Positions 1-9,748 of a DNA stretch of 64,000 nt are shown here, one piece after another. The position numbers and the translations under genes were made by a program. The notes below the pieces were generated by a model. That model was not told the origin of the DNA. It worked only from the letters and a program-made list of their open reading frames with translations, and did no database searches. Origin of the DNA: Desulfurobacterium sp. TC5-1 (GTDB lineage Bacteria; Aquificota; Aquificia; Desulfurobacteriales; Desulfurobacteriaceae); NCBI RefSeq assembly GCF_000421485.1, contig NZ_ATXC01000001.1, positions 558,001-622,000 of the forward strand, given 5' to 3'. Within the stretch, counting starts at the first letter, position 1. Each line of letters opens with the position of its first letter.

Positions 1-28
1 CCTTGATAATCAATGACTTGGGGATATT

Positions 29-853
29 ATGAGGTTTTCTCAGGCAGTTGAGCTGTTTCTCAACTTTAAATCAAAGGAATTAGCCGAAAGAACCATCAAG
101 GAGTACAGGAAAGATCTATCTCTTTTTAAAGAGCTGATAGGTGACAAAGATGTAGAAGAGATAAAAACGTCTGACATCATGATTTTCAGGGGTAGTCTAA
201 ACTGCAGTCCTTCTCTCATAAACAGACGTCTTTCCGCTCTCAACTCATTTTTTAACTTTTTAGTTGACATGGAAGTTATAAAGAGCAATCCTGTTAAAAA
301 GTCCCTCAGGATAAGGAAAGTAAAGCAGAAAGTCCCGGAAGCCCTCTCTTATGAGGAGGTAGAAAAGGTTCTTCAGGCAGCTAAAGAGAGATGCTACAGA
401 GATTACCTGATGATGAAGACAATCCTTTTCTGCGGTCTTCGTATCTCAGAGCTTCTCTCTATAGAGAAAAAGGACATTGTTACTGTAAAAGGGCGAAAAG
501 TGTTGAGAGTTGTTGGAAAGGGCGGCAAAGAGAGGTTTATCCCACTGCCGGTAGATTTTGCACGGGAACTTGAAACCTACATGAACTCTTTAGACGGCGA
601 AAAACTGTTTCCTCTAACCTATCAGGGAGCAAAGTACATCTTTAACAGGATAGCCGAATGTACGGGAGTAAAACTACATCCCCATAAGTTAAGGCATACC
701 TTCGCCACAATTTTAGTTGATAGGGGCGTTGATATAAGGGTAATTCAGGCATTTTTAGGCCACGCATCGCCAAACACAACTGCAAGGTACGCTAAAGTTC
801 GTGATGATGTTATGTTTAAGGTTGCCGACGAAGTTTTTAGCAACGTTAGTTAA
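29..853 (+). CDS. Tyrosine recombinase, XerC/XerD type
   Basis: Site-specific DNA recombinase of the Xer/phage-integrase family, probably for chromosome-dimer resolution. The 274-residue length fits Xer proteins. The N-terminal SAM-like core-binding domain covers about residues 1-95 and the catalytic domain about 105-270. The catalytic set is visible: R138 (GLRIS), K164 (GKGGK), H219 and R222 (HKLRH), H245 (LGH) and Y254 (ARYAKV). The ATG is preceded by a GGGGA-like ribosome site. No att sites, phage or integron genes are nearby, so a housekeeping Xer role is more likely than a mobile-element integrase. The XerC versus XerD choice cannot be made from sequence alone. Confidence 0.9.
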   Translation: MRFSQAVELFLNFKSKELAERTIKEYRKDLSLFKELIGDKDVEEIKTSDIMIFRGSLNCSPSLINRRLSALNSFFNFLVDMEVIKSNPVKKSLRIRKVKQKVPEALSYEEVEKVLQAAKERCYRDYLMMKTILFCGLRISELLSIEKKDIVTVKGRKVLRVVGKGGKERFIPLPVDFARELETYMNSLDGEKLFPLTYQGAKYIFNRIAECTGVKLHPHKLRHTFATILVDRGVDIRVIQAFLGHASPNTTARYAKVRDDVMFKVADEVFSNVS

Positions 854-970
854 CTATTGATATTTATGGTTAATATTTTCTTTTTCAAGATGAAAAGAGT
901 GTAGTCAGAAAAAGGAAAATAAATTTTCGGAAGAGTCTAACCTTGAGAACTGAAAAGCAAATGTGAATTT

Positions 971-3088
971 CTATACCAGAATTTTTAGAAACTTCATGAC
1001 AATCGTCTTTTCACCGTAGTTGGCAAAGAAGGCTGTCACCTTTGCATTGTCACCAATCCCTTCAACTCTCCTTACAACACCTTTACCAAACTTTTTATGG
1101 AAAACAATTTTCGGTTTTTTGTTCTTTTTAACAGAAGAGACGCTTTCTGTTGATGCAGTTTTTGAAGGTCTCTCTTTCCTTACCACCTTTTTAATTAAAT
1201 GAGGCGGTATCTCTTCAAGAAATCTTGAAGGTTCACTTTCTCTATAACTGCCAAAGAAACGCCTGCTCTTTGCCCTTGTTAGAATAAGAAGCTTTTTAGC
1301 CCTGGTGATGGCAACGTAAAACAGACGCCGCTCCTCTTCTATCTGCTCCGCGCTTTCAAGGGAACGAACGTGGGGAAATAGTCCTTCTTCAAGTCCCGTT
1401 ATGAAAACTACGGGAAATTCTAAACCTTTAGAGGCGTGAACAGTCATCAACGTTACCTTTTCCGCCTCTTCCATCTCATCCTGATCGGAGGAAAGTGTAA
1501 TCGTGTTTAAGAACTCTAAAAAGAGCTCTTCACCTTTAAGGCCTGTCCTTTCTGCGAACTCTTCTATTGTGTTTCCGAGCTCTCTTATATTCTCGAGTCT
1601 TGATTCCCAATCTTCCCTGTACTCTTTCCTTAAATAGTCTTCATACCTTGCCGCTACAGTTATGAATCTGACAAGCTCGTAAGGTCTTAAACTGTTTACC
1701 TTTTCTCTTCCCTCTTCTATTATGTGAATTAGCTCCCTTATACCTTCTTTCTGCCTTGTCGGAGCGGTTTCGAGCATCGCTTTAAGGGCTTCAAGATTGC
1801 TTTTGCCTTCGTCCAGAAGTTTTTTTATCTTCTCTTCCGCAGCTGCCCCAAGACCCCTTTTGGGCGTGTTAAGAATTCTAAATATGGAAAGTCTGTCTTC
1901 ATCAAAAAGAATAATCCTTAAATACGCAATGATATCTTTTATCTCTTTTCTCTCGTAAAACTTCAATCCACCGACTATTTGATAGTTTATCCCTGATCTT
2001 CTAAGTGCATCTTCAACGCTCCTTGATTGGGCGTTTGTCCTGTAAAAGATTGCTATGTCAGAAGGTTTCGTACCTGTATCTATAAGTTTCTTAACCGTTC
2101 TGCCAACAAAGTAAGCCTCTTCCTGATCATTAAACCCTACAAACAGTCTTATGGGCTCACCATCTTCGTTGTCTGTAAAGAGCTTCTTTCCTTTCCTTAT
2201 CTTGTTGTGTTCTATAACGGCATTTGCGGCAGAAAGGATTACTCCAGAGCATCTGTAGTTTTTCTCAAGTTTTATAACTTTAGCACCGGGGAAATCCTTT
2301 TCAAAGTTTAAGATGTTGTTTATATTTGCCCCCCGCCAGGTGTATATACATTGATCCTCGTCACCGACAACGCAAACGTTTCCCTTATCTATCGTTAAAG
2401 CCTTTGTTATTTCGTACTGAATACCGTTCGTATCCTGGTACTCATCAATTAGAACATACTGGAAAAATTCAATGTAACGCTTCCTTATGTCGTCGTGTTC
2501 GGTAAGCAGTTTTTTTGCATAGAGCAACAGATCGTCAAAGTCAAAAGCGTTCATTTCCTTTAACTTTCGGTTATAGGTTTCCACTATTTCCGAGAACCGG
2601 TCGTAACCTCTAAATTCCATCGCTTCGGGAGGAAAAAGGCCATTTTTTACGTTGCTTATCATTGAACCGATGGCTGCAGGATTATAAAGATCCGTATCTA
2701 AGTTCATCTCTTTTAAAATGGTTTTAAGAAGATTTCTCTTGTCGTCTGAATCAATAATCAAAAAGTTTGGCTTAAAACCGATTCTTACACTGTGAGATTT
2801 TAAAAGTCTAACGCAAAAAGCGTGAAACGTCGCAACAGAAACGCCGGCTTTACCTTTAAGGAGCTGTTCTACACGTTCTTTCATTTCCCTTGCCGCTTTG
2901 TTTGTAAAGGTAACGGCAAGTATCCTTTCAGGTTCATAACCAAACTTTTCTATCATGTAAGCTATCTTGTAGGTTATGACCCTTGTCTTTCCAGAACCCG
3001 CTCCTGCAAGTATTAACAGGGGAGAATCGAAATAGGTTACCGCTTCTCTCTGCTGTTCGTTTAGATCTTTTAGCAGTTTTTCTATCAT
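971..3088 (-). CDS. UvrD/PcrA-family superfamily 1 DNA helicase
   Basis: ATP-dependent 3'-5' DNA helicase for repair and replication-fork maintenance. The 705-residue protein has Walker A GAGSGKT at about residues 29-35, the Walker B region LIDEYQDTN, the QCIYTWRGA motif and the late LMTVHASKGLEF and VAITRAKK helicase motifs. The C-terminal part from about residue 650 is the PcrA-type tail (HKKFGKGVV...), which in PcrA contacts RNA polymerase. Its start overlaps the stop of the upstream homoserine kinase gene by four bases, so the two are translationally coupled. PcrA and UvrD cannot be separated with certainty here. Confidence 0.95.
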   Translation of the reverse strand: MIEKLLKDLNEQQREAVTYFDSPLLILAGAGSGKTRVITYKIAYMIEKFGYEPERILAVTFTNKAAREMKERVEQLLKGKAGVSVATFHAFCVRLLKSHSVRIGFKPNFLIIDSDDKRNLLKTILKEMNLDTDLYNPAAIGSMISNVKNGLFPPEAMEFRGYDRFSEIVETYNRKLKEMNAFDFDDLLLYAKKLLTEHDDIRKRYIEFFQYVLIDEYQDTNGIQYEITKALTIDKGNVCVVGDEDQCIYTWRGANINNILNFEKDFPGAKVIKLEKNYRCSGVILSAANAVIEHNKIRKGKKLFTDNEDGEPIRLFVGFNDQEEAYFVGRTVKKLIDTGTKPSDIAIFYRTNAQSRSVEDALRRSGINYQIVGGLKFYERKEIKDIIAYLRIILFDEDRLSIFRILNTPKRGLGAAAEEKIKKLLDEGKSNLEALKAMLETAPTRQKEGIRELIHIIEEGREKVNSLRPYELVRFITVAARYEDYLRKEYREDWESRLENIRELGNTIEEFAERTGLKGEELFLEFLNTITLSSDQDEMEEAEKVTLMTVHASKGLEFPVVFITGLEEGLFPHVRSLESAEQIEEERRLFYVAITRAKKLLILTRAKSRRFFGSYRESEPSRFLEEIPPHLIKKVVRKERPSKTASTESVSSVKKNKKPKIVFHKKFGKGVVRRVEGIGDNAKVTAFFANYGEKTIVMKFLKILV

Positions 3089-3981
3089 TTGACGTCTTCT
3101 ATCCTTGCACCTTCTTTGTCAACTTCAAGGACAAGGTATCTGGCGTCAATGCCGAGACTTTCAAACACATCACACATGGCTTTTCCAATGTTGTCAAAGT
3201 TACTGTCAGCAAGTGCACCTATACAGCTGCCGGCACCGGAAAGGTAAACCGCATAAGCTCCCTCTTTGTACCCCTGAGACAAAACTTCCCAGAAACCGGG
3301 GATGAGGTCGCACCGGTAAGGTTGATGAATTCTGTCTTTAACCGCTTCTTTTAAAAGAGAAAAGTCTTTCTTCTGAAGTGCACCCATGAGAAGGGCAACT
3401 CTTTGAACGTTAAATATTACATCTTCTCTGGTGTATGTTTCGGGGAGGACGGAGCGGGAATCCTCCGTTGATAAGAATAGTTCAGGAACGACTATTATGA
3501 CTTTAAGCTCTTCCGGAAAATCAAGTTTTACATAGGACAGATCCCCGTTAGTTGCCGCAACAACAAATCCGCCCGTGTAAGCAGGCAGAACGTTATCCGG
3601 ATGGGGTTCAAACTTAAAAGCAACATCTATTACTTCAGGAAGGGAAAGTTTCTTTCCTGCTATTTTTTCAGCGGCAAGAATACCACCGACGATAGCCGTT
3701 GCGGAACTTCCCATTCCGCGGCCAAGGGGTATTCTGTTTACCTGCTTTACCTTGACAGGTTGATTTAAGCCGAGGTATTCCATCGTACTTTTAAAGGCTC
3801 TCAAAAACAGATTTTTCTCGTTTTCTGGAAGCTCACCTTTACCTTCGCCTTCAACTTCTACAGAGTATGCATCAGCAGTTTCTACAATAAAGTCGTTATA
3901 GATTGTAAGAGCAAGGCCAAGAGCGTCAAATCCTGCACCGAGATTGCTCGTTGAAGCGGGAACAGAAACCTTAAATTTCAT
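3085..3981 (-). CDS. thrB: Homoserine kinase
   Basis: GHMP-family kinase that phosphorylates L-homoserine in threonine synthesis. The ATP-binding motif PLGRGMGSSATA lies near residue 90, and the N-terminal opening (VSVPASTSNLGAGFDALG) is the typical ThrB signature. At about 298 residues it is full length. The ATG at 3981 is preferred over a GTG one codon upstream because GGAGG then sits four bases away instead of one. It overlaps uvrD by four bases, an unexpected metabolic-repair pairing. No other threonine genes are in the window. Confidence 0.93.
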   Translation of the reverse strand: MKFKVSVPASTSNLGAGFDALGLALTIYNDFIVETADAYSVEVEGEGKGELPENEKNLFLRAFKSTMEYLGLNQPVKVKQVNRIPLGRGMGSSATAIVGGILAAEKIAGKKLSLPEVIDVAFKFEPHPDNVLPAYTGGFVVAATNGDLSYVKLDFPEELKVIIVVPELFLSTEDSRSVLPETYTREDVIFNVQRVALLMGALQKKDFSLLKEAVKDRIHQPYRCDLIPGFWEVLSQGYKEGAYAVYLSGAGSCIGALADSNFDNIGKAMCDVFESLGIDARYLVLEVDKEGARIEDVK

Positions 3982-4059
3982 CACTCCTCCACCGTTTAGC
4001 TTGAGATAAGATAATAGCTTTGAAACAGAAAAAAATCAAGCTTCTGAGTGAACTAAAGT

Positions 4060-4941
4060 TCAGTGCACGTTTTCCACTTTGAGATTTAAACGCTGCAGAA
4101 TGTTGTCAACAGAATCCTCTGCAATGATCTCAGCAATAGTTACAGGCTTTTCAGGATTTACGGTTATCTTTAACGTTCCCGGATCTAAAATAAAGTCAAC
4201 AAACGCTTTTGCCAGCATTTCAGAAACAGGATCGCCGTTAAGCTCGTTTTTTATCTGCTTAATTAACGCAGCTTTTACCTGATCCTGAGAAATGTGTCTT
4301 TCAGCAGCAATAAGGGTTATCACCCTATTAAAAAGTCCTTCATCAGAGTAAGAGATCTCTCCGTTATAAATTGAAATTTCACCCCATCCGCCTAAAAGAA
4401 AGTAAAGCACTTCCTCTTCTCTTACCGGCCTGACATTTCCGAAATTGAATTTTAAGGACAGAGTGCCAATATCTTTCAGGTGATATGTTAAATCGGAAAT
4501 CGTCAGTTTTCTTTTCTCCATATCATATCTGTAAGAGCTTGAAAAATCTGCACTCATTCTATCACCATATCCAAGAGCTTTCAGAATGAGTCTATCTTCC
4601 TCAGGAAGTGAGTTTACATAGAAAGTAATTCCCTTGACTTTTACTAAAGCAAAGAGAGGAAAATCATGCTCTCTATCAAAATCTGAAATTACAACTCTGT
4701 TTATCGTTACAGGATATCTTGAACCAGCGTACAGCACTTTTATTCCGCTGATGGTAAGTTGATTTCTGAGCAGAGAATAGTCAACACTTCTGTAGCTTAC
4801 GTCTGCGTAAGGCTTAATTTCTTCAAATTTTTTATCTATCTTTTCTGATACCTTTTTGTTAATGTAAATTTTGGCACCGAAAAATGATATTACTAAGAGC
4901 ACTATAATGGTGAAAACGCCGTAAATAACTTTTTTAGACAT
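4060..4941 (-). CDS. Membrane-anchored protein of unknown function
   Basis: I do not recognise the family. The protein has one N-terminal transmembrane segment (about residues 5-25, VIYGVFTIIVLLVISFFGA), so most of its roughly 290 residues should be outside the cytoplasm as a membrane-tethered domain. The body alternates strand-like segments and resembles in style DUF945/AsmA-like envelope proteins, but I see no diagnostic motif. The ATG at 4941 has AAGGA seven bases upstream, while an ATG 12 codons earlier lacks a good site. It lies between thrB and a response-regulator gene on the same strand. Confidence 0.7.
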   Translation of the reverse strand: MSKKVIYGVFTIIVLLVISFFGAKIYINKKVSEKIDKKFEEIKPYADVSYRSVDYSLLRNQLTISGIKVLYAGSRYPVTINRVVISDFDREHDFPLFALVKVKGITFYVNSLPEEDRLILKALGYGDRMSADFSSSYRYDMEKRKLTISDLTYHLKDIGTLSLKFNFGNVRPVREEEVLYFLLGGWGEISIYNGEISYSDEGLFNRVITLIAAERHISQDQVKAALIKQIKNELNGDPVSEMLAKAFVDFILDPGTLKITVNPEKPVTIAEIIAEDSVDNILQRLNLKVENVH

Positions 4942-4983
4942 GCCCTGTTCCTTCCAATCGTTTTTAAAAGCATACACTAAATG

Positions 4984-5982
4984 TTATTCGAAAATTTTTA
5001 AAAGCTTATTCTTTAGTTCCTGTGGCGTAATAGGTTTTGCTATATATTCGTCAAAAAGGTCCCTATGTTTTTCATAATCTTCAGGATACATCGTAAGAGC
5101 GATGACTTTAGTTTCTGGAAAATGCTTTTTTATAAATGCAGCAACTTCCGTCCCAAGACCGTCACCAAGGTGTATATCTGTAATAACGATGTCAAACCGT
5201 TTTTCTTTCAAAACAGAAAGGGCATCGTACAGTGATTCTGCTTCGTCTATTTCTTCAAAACAAAAATCCTTCAGCTCTTTTGCAATCAACCTGAACGTTT
5301 CCCTGACAACAAGTCTTGTGAACAGGACATCTTCCACGATAAGTATGGAAAGTTTCCGGCTGCCGCATTCTGGTTTTAAGCAGTTTTTAGCTTCGTAGAG
5401 AATTTTCTCAAGTGCATGTTTTGAATCTTCCCGTTCAAAACCGACAACAACCATCGTTCCATCTTTCAACTTAAATCCGTAAAGATAAAGTCCGTCATCG
5501 CCAAGATAGTAAAACTGCTTCTCTTCAAGAGTGAATCCCTCTATAAAAGTTTCTAAAACCTCTTCATCAACGCTTTTTCCCTTTCTTACTATTTCTAAAA
5601 CGGGCCTTCCTTCTACATCAATTATCTTTGCAAATATAAAATCTTTTCTTCCAAAGATTTGAGAAACCAGTAAACGGAAAAAGTCTATCGTGTCTGCCGA
5701 TAAGATCAATTCATCGATAGTTGTTTTCTCCTCTTTCTCACTTTTTTCTTTTGTTGAAGAAGCAGAAAGCAACTTATGAATTATTTCTGCGTGCTGTTTC
5801 TTAACAACCTCGTTGGGTTGCTCTTCTCCGGTAAGCTTTCTCTCTATTCTCTTAAGAACCTTGCCATTTCTGAATATCAGTGTCACAACTTCCTGAGAAG
5901 TTTTGTAATATTCAGTCTGTATATGAAATTCAGTATTGCCCAATCTCAAATTATCATTCCTTGAAAGCAGACCGCTGTCCAT
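4984..5982 (-). CDS. Response-regulator receiver domain protein with an unassigned N-terminal region
   Basis: The last 120 or so residues are a CheY-like receiver domain: acidic pair in LIVEDV, phospho-acceptor Asp in VITDIHLG, Thr in ALTMYPE and Lys in IAKPITP. The first 210 residues do not match a domain I know and include a variable charged stretch (KEKSEKEEKT). The receiver is therefore at the C terminus, the reverse of the usual order, so the N-terminal part may be a sensory or output module. A strong GGAGG precedes the ATG. No cognate kinase is adjacent. A diguanylate cyclase lies upstream on the same strand. Confidence 0.8.
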   Translation of the reverse strand: MDSGLLSRNDNLRLGNTEFHIQTEYYKTSQEVVTLIFRNGKVLKRIERKLTGEEQPNEVVKKQHAEIIHKLLSASSTKEKSEKEEKTTIDELILSADTIDFFRLLVSQIFGRKDFIFAKIIDVEGRPVLEIVRKGKSVDEEVLETFIEGFTLEEKQFYYLGDDGLYLYGFKLKDGTMVVVGFEREDSKHALEKILYEAKNCLKPECGSRKLSILIVEDVLFTRLVVRETFRLIAKELKDFCFEEIDEAESLYDALSVLKEKRFDIVITDIHLGDGLGTEVAAFIKKHFPETKVIALTMYPEDYEKHRDLFDEYIAKPITPQELKNKLLKIFE

Positions 5983-6126
5983 CCACTCCCTCCATATTTA
6001 ATCACAATTCACAATAATGATAAAAATTATACTCAAAACATGCAAGTTTACGGATAATTTTTATTTAATTATTTAATTTACCTGCCTGGTGGTTTATTTG
6101 CTTAATGCGGTGGTTATTAAGAAACC

Positions 6127-7194
6127 TCAATCAAATATCAGGCCAGAATCTTCTTCCTCCACATACACTTTAACACTATTCTTGCCGGATTTTTTTGCCT
6201 CATAAAGGGCCTTATCTGCCAGTTTAACTGCCCTGTCTATTGAATCACTGGGATCTATCTCGCTTACCCCAAAACTGGCCGTTACCTTTACGCCGTTAAA
6301 ATCGTGAGAGGCAATTATTTTTCTTAATTTTTCAGCAACGAAGTAGGCTTCTCTTTTCGATAGATGGGGGCATATAACGACAAATTCCTCTCCACCCCAC
6401 CTTACAAGCTTATCGCATCTACGGATGCTGGTCATTATCAGAGCCGCCATCTTTTTTAAAACTTCATCTCCTTTAGCGTGGCCGTAGGTGTCGTTAACCT
6501 TTTTAAAATCGTCAATATCAATCATAATCAAAGATATAGGAAACCGATATCTTTTAGCTCTTGCAATTTCCTCCTTGATAAATTCCATAAATGCCCGCCG
6601 ATTATACGCTTGCGTTAGAGGATCTTTGATAGAGGATTCCTTAAGCATTTCAAAGGTATCGTCAATGACCGTCATCAGAATAAAGGCTCCGAGAGAAATA
6701 ATGGATATGAAGCCAATGAGGTTTAAGGTGTAATATAGAAGCGTACTGACCGGATGATGGTGATACTTTAAAATAAGAATGAAAATTCCTGATAAAAACG
6801 TTGCAATGGCACCTGCGGCATCAGCATAAGGGAGAATTAAGAAGGCAAGACCCGGAACAACCGCAAACCACATGTACAAAAAGTGTTCTCCTTGAACAAC
6901 TATCCCGAAACAAAGGAGAGAAACTGAAAGAATGAGAGTAACGGCAGAGAAAAAATAACAGCCAATCGAGTAGACAAATTTTGCAAGTATTGACAGGAGA
7001 AAACTGAATACTCCAAACTTAAACATCAGGGGCTTTCCAAACAGGTAGGCGGGAAAAATTACAATTACCGGAACAAGAAGCGGAGTAAGGTTCAGGACCG
7101 TGTTCAGAAAACGCTTTCTGTGTGGACATCTTTCGTAGAATCTGTTTCTGTCTTTACATCTAAAAGAAAGGAGTATGAAGTTCCAATTGCACAT
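6127..7194 (-). CDS. Membrane diguanylate cyclase (GGDEF domain)
   Basis: Synthesises cyclic di-GMP from two GTP. About residues 30-180 contain five or six hydrophobic helices and form an integral membrane sensor region. The C-terminal GGDEF domain starts near residue 190 (DPLTQAYNRRAFMEF) and has an intact active-site loop, RWGGEEF. I see no RxxD inhibitory site in the usual position before GGEEF (RRCDKLVRW there has RCDKL instead), so product inhibition may be absent. AGAAGG five bases before the ATG supports this start. It is monocistronic, and the signal sensed is unknown. Confidence 0.9.
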   Translation of the reverse strand: MCNWNFILLSFRCKDRNRFYERCPHRKRFLNTVLNLTPLLVPVIVIFPAYLFGKPLMFKFGVFSFLLSILAKFVYSIGCYFFSAVTLILSVSLLCFGIVVQGEHFLYMWFAVVPGLAFLILPYADAAGAIATFLSGIFILILKYHHHPVSTLLYYTLNLIGFISIISLGAFILMTVIDDTFEMLKESSIKDPLTQAYNRRAFMEFIKEEIARAKRYRFPISLIMIDIDDFKKVNDTYGHAKGDEVLKKMAALIMTSIRRCDKLVRWGGEEFVVICPHLSKREAYFVAEKLRKIIASHDFNGVKVTASFGVSEIDPSDSIDRAVKLADKALYEAKKSGKNSVKVYVEEEDSGLIFD

Positions 7195-7392
7195 GCTAAC
7201 CTTCTACTCTTTGTTGTATACAGCCATCTGGTACCTTACTAAATTTATTATAATCCATAATATCTAATTTGTCAAAAATCATTCAAAATTACCAATTAAT
7301 TACATTATAGATAAAATAAGCACTGTAAAATAGAGGAAAGGCCTGCATGAAGTTTTGAATTAACGAATGGTACAATTAGCGTGGAGGAAAAA

Positions 7393-7647
7393 ATGCTGAA
7401 AAAAGGAGTGAATTTAATCTGCAAAGTTTCAGTGAAAGACATTGCATTTGTTAACGCAATTTTTGAGTGGTATCACGAGGTGGGAACAGTCAGGACACGA
7501 GACAACAAAAAAGGAATTATAGAGATCTGGCTGGCGCCGGACTTTGTTGATGAAGGTATGAAGGCCATTGAATACCTTAAAAGTGGTGGATTTGTTGAGA
7601 AACTTGAAGTTATAGGTGAGGCAGGAGACAGCTGGCACAGGGAATAG
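7393..7647 (+). CDS. Small DUF4911-like protein
   Basis: An 84-residue cytoplasmic protein of unknown role that resembles the short DUF4911 proteins of thermophiles and Deltaproteobacteria (a beta-alpha ferredoxin-like layout ending in a charged tail). The ATG at 7393 is chosen because GGAGG lies five to six bases upstream. A GTG four codons earlier would place the ribosome site inside the gene. It stands alone, facing the pstS terminator hairpin. The family call is from general appearance only. Confidence 0.65.
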   Translation: MLKKGVNLICKVSVKDIAFVNAIFEWYHEVGTVRTRDNKKGIIEIWLAPDFVDEGMKAIEYLKSGGFVEKLEVIGEAGDSWHRE

Positions 7648-7651
7648 AAAA

Positions 7652-7670
7652 GCCCCGCCTAAGGCGGGGC
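7652..7670 (-). terminator. Rho-independent terminator of pstS
   Basis: A perfect 8-bp GC stem (GCCCCGCC / GGCGGGGC) with a three-base loop. On the minus strand it is followed by TTTTCTATT, so it terminates the pstS transcript. On the plus strand it has no T-run but may still slow transcription from the small gene that ends four bases before it. Confidence 0.9.
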
Positions 7671-7696
7671 CATCCGGAGAGAAACATGAGAAGGAA

Positions 7697-8734
7697 TCAC
7701 TTAAAAACAACCGTTTTCCAGTATTTTCTGATCATATTCTTAACAGATTCCGGAAGCGGAACATAACCAAGTTTTTCAGCAGATTTATCGCCGTGCTTGA
7801 ATGCCCAGTTAAAGAACTCAGTAACTTCTTTATTTTTCATCTTTTTCTCTCTTGGAAGGAGAATCATTGTTGCGACTGTCAAAGGCCAGCTGTTTTTACC
7901 TTCTGCGAGAAGAAGGTTTCCTTCGGTATAGAAGTGAGTTCCCAAAGACCATTTAGCATGGGCTGCGGCTGCTTTAAATGTTTCATCGCAGGGCTCAACC
8001 CAGTTTCCCTCTTTTGCCTGGAGAACAGCCGCAGAAAGTCTGTTCTGCTTTTTGTAAGCATATTCAACATATCCTATTGCACCAGGAATCTGCTTTACGT
8101 AGTTTGTTACACCTGCATTTCCTTTTGCACCTATACCAGTAGGCCATCTTACAACTTTACCGTACCCTATTCTGGACTTCCATGCAGGTGATATGCCGGA
8201 AAGCCAGTACGTAAAGTTCCATGTAGTTCCTGAACCTTCTGACCTGTGAATAACTGTTATAGGTATGTGAGGAAGGTTAACACCCTGATTGTCCTTCTTG
8301 ATTTCAGGATTGTCCCAGTATCTCACTTTACCCATAAAAATGTCGGCAACCGCCCTGTTTGAAAGCTTAAGCTTTCTATCGCCTACACCTGGAAGGTTGT
8401 AAACAACAACTATCGAGCCAATAACCGCCGGAAACTGGTAAAGTCTTCTCCTGTCAAGCTCAGACGGTTTAAGCATCTTGTCGCTACCGCCAAAATCAAC
8501 AACTCTATCGGTTACCTGCTTGATACCGCCACCGGAACCAATTCCCTGGTAGTTTACTCTATTCCCTGTTGCCTTTTTAAAATCCTTTGCCCACTTAACA
8601 TAGACAGGATATGGAAATGTAGCACCCGCTCCGTTGATTGTCCATGCTTTAGCTGAAGATGAGGCTCCTAAAACCGTTCCTGCCGTTACTGCAACTGTCA
8701 GAGCCGCGACTGTAACTTTCTTCATCTTTCTCAT
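7697..8734 (-). CDS. pstS: Periplasmic phosphate-binding protein
   Basis: Binds inorganic phosphate outside the membrane for the Pst ABC transporter. A Sec signal peptide covers about residues 1-30 (KKVTVAALTVAVTAGTVLGA ... AKA). Phosphate-contact motifs of PstS are visible: GAGATFPYP, GIGSGGGIKQ, VDFGGSD and HRSEGSGTTWNF. The length of 345 residues is normal. pstC, pstA, pstB and phoU are not in the window, so the permease must be elsewhere. It follows the PhoB/PhoR-like genes on the same strand and has its own upstream TTAACA direct repeats, so it is probably induced by phosphate limitation. Confidence 0.95.
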   Translation of the reverse strand: MRKMKKVTVAALTVAVTAGTVLGASSSAKAWTINGAGATFPYPVYVKWAKDFKKATGNRVNYQGIGSGGGIKQVTDRVVDFGGSDKMLKPSELDRRRLYQFPAVIGSIVVVYNLPGVGDRKLKLSNRAVADIFMGKVRYWDNPEIKKDNQGVNLPHIPITVIHRSEGSGTTWNFTYWLSGISPAWKSRIGYGKVVRWPTGIGAKGNAGVTNYVKQIPGAIGYVEYAYKKQNRLSAAVLQAKEGNWVEPCDETFKAAAAHAKWSLGTHFYTEGNLLLAEGKNSWPLTVATMILLPREKKMKNKEVTEFFNWAFKHGDKSAEKLGYVPLPESVKNMIRKYWKTVVFK

Positions 8735-8787
8735 CCTTTTTCCTCCCGAAAATTTTCAAGGTTGCTGATTAAAATATCTCACAAAAA

Positions 8788-8804
8788 TGTTAATTTTTTG
8801 TTAA
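8788..8804 (-). promoter_or_regulatory. Pho-box-like direct repeat upstream of pstS
   Basis: Read on the minus strand there are two TTAACA hexamers whose starts are 11 bases apart (8804 and 8793), overlapping the stop codon of the sensor-kinase gene. Tandem TT(A/T/C)ACA repeats with about five-base gaps are the known PhoP-binding pattern of Bacillus. Together with the gene context they suggest phosphate-dependent control of pstS. The transfer of that consensus to this organism is inference. Confidence 0.6.
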
Positions 8805-9748
8805 GAATTTGCAGGTATCCTGATAAAGAAAGTCGTACCTTTTCCCGCTGACGAGTCAAACTCTATTTCCCATCCGTGGTGTTTAACTATCGTCTTAACG
8901 AGAGAAAGACCTATTCCGAGTCCCGTACTCTCTTTCGCCTTTACAAATTTCTCAAAAATAAAAGGTTTAAGGTTTTCTGGAATGCCTCTTCCGGTATCAT
9001 AAACTTCTATAACAATACTATCCTCTAATCTGTATCCCTTTACACCGACTTTACCATTTTCTGTAAATTTTACTGCATTGTCCAGAAGGTTTATGAGAAG
9101 CTGCTGAAAAAGTATCTTTTCGGCACTTATCTTTAAGTCAGGTTCAACGCTGACGCTAAAATTTATTCCTTTGGCTGCCATTTTATCTTTAAACTGGTGT
9201 CCTATCTCTTCAACAACATCACCAACATCTATTTCTATAAACTCACCTTCCTGGCCTTTCATAAGAAGGCTTATAGAGTTAACAATGTTCATTATTCTGT
9301 CTATTTGAGATGTCATTTTCCCGATAATCTCAGATTCTGCTTCAAGGGATAAAAGCTCTGCATAGCCTTTTATAACCGTAAGGGGCGTTTTAAGCTCGTG
9401 AGAGATTGTTGAAATTATTCTTTTCTTAAATTCCTCTATGCAGGTTTGACTTGTAATATCCTCAATCTCTAACATATAGACATCTTCCAGAGGTTTAGCC
9501 TTTATTTTAAGAATTCTTCCGCTCTCTTCGAATTCAGCTTCTGCCTTTTTTCCCTTCATTAACTTTTCGTACATTTTTATGACTGCAAAATAAGGAAATC
9601 TATCCCATATCTTATCTGAACTTCCAATTACTGTTCCCGTACTGTCTATGAAAAGTATGGAAGAGGATTCTCTATTTATTACCGACAGGGTTTCAAGGTT
9701 CAAATTTATAACCGACTCCCCAGACTGTTTTGATTTTGTACCCTTCAT
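8801..9748 (-). CDS. Sensor histidine kinase, PhoR-like
   Basis: Two-component kinase that should phosphorylate the adjacent PhoB-like regulator. It has a PAS-like N-terminal region (about 20-115), a HisKA domain with H-box [18 protein letters not shown] near residue 140, and a HATPase domain with N-box [17 protein letters not shown] and GLGIGLSLV. There is no transmembrane segment, unlike classical PhoR, so it is cytoplasmic. The start is uncertain: the ATG at 9748 overlaps the regulator gene by 56 bases, and a TTG at 9703 would leave an 11-base overlap. Neither has a strong ribosome site. Confidence 0.85.
   Translation of the reverse strand: MKGTKSKQSGESVINLNLETLSVINRESSSILFIDSTGTVIGSSDKIWDRFPYFAVIKMYEKLMKGKKAEAEFEESGRILKIKAKPLEDVYMLEIEDITSQTCIEEFKKRIISTISHELKTPLTVIKGYAELLSLEAESEIIGKMTSQIDRIMNIVNSISLLMKGQEGEFIEIDVGDVVEEIGHQFKDKMAAKGINFSVSVEPDLKISAEKILFQQLLINLLDNAVKFTENGKVGVKGYRLEDSIVIEVYDTGRGIPENLKPFIFEKFVKAKESTGLGIGLSLVKTIVKHHGWEIEFDSSAGKGTTFFIRIPANS

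Noticed and set aside
29-853. Phage or genomic-island integrase
   Set aside because: No tRNA attachment site, direct repeats or phage genes nearby. The protein looks like a normal Xer recombinase.
7616-8191. A 191-codon plus-strand frame opposite pstS
   Set aside because: It is antisense to a clear pstS gene, has no ribosome site and encodes a low-quality Cys/Phe-rich string.
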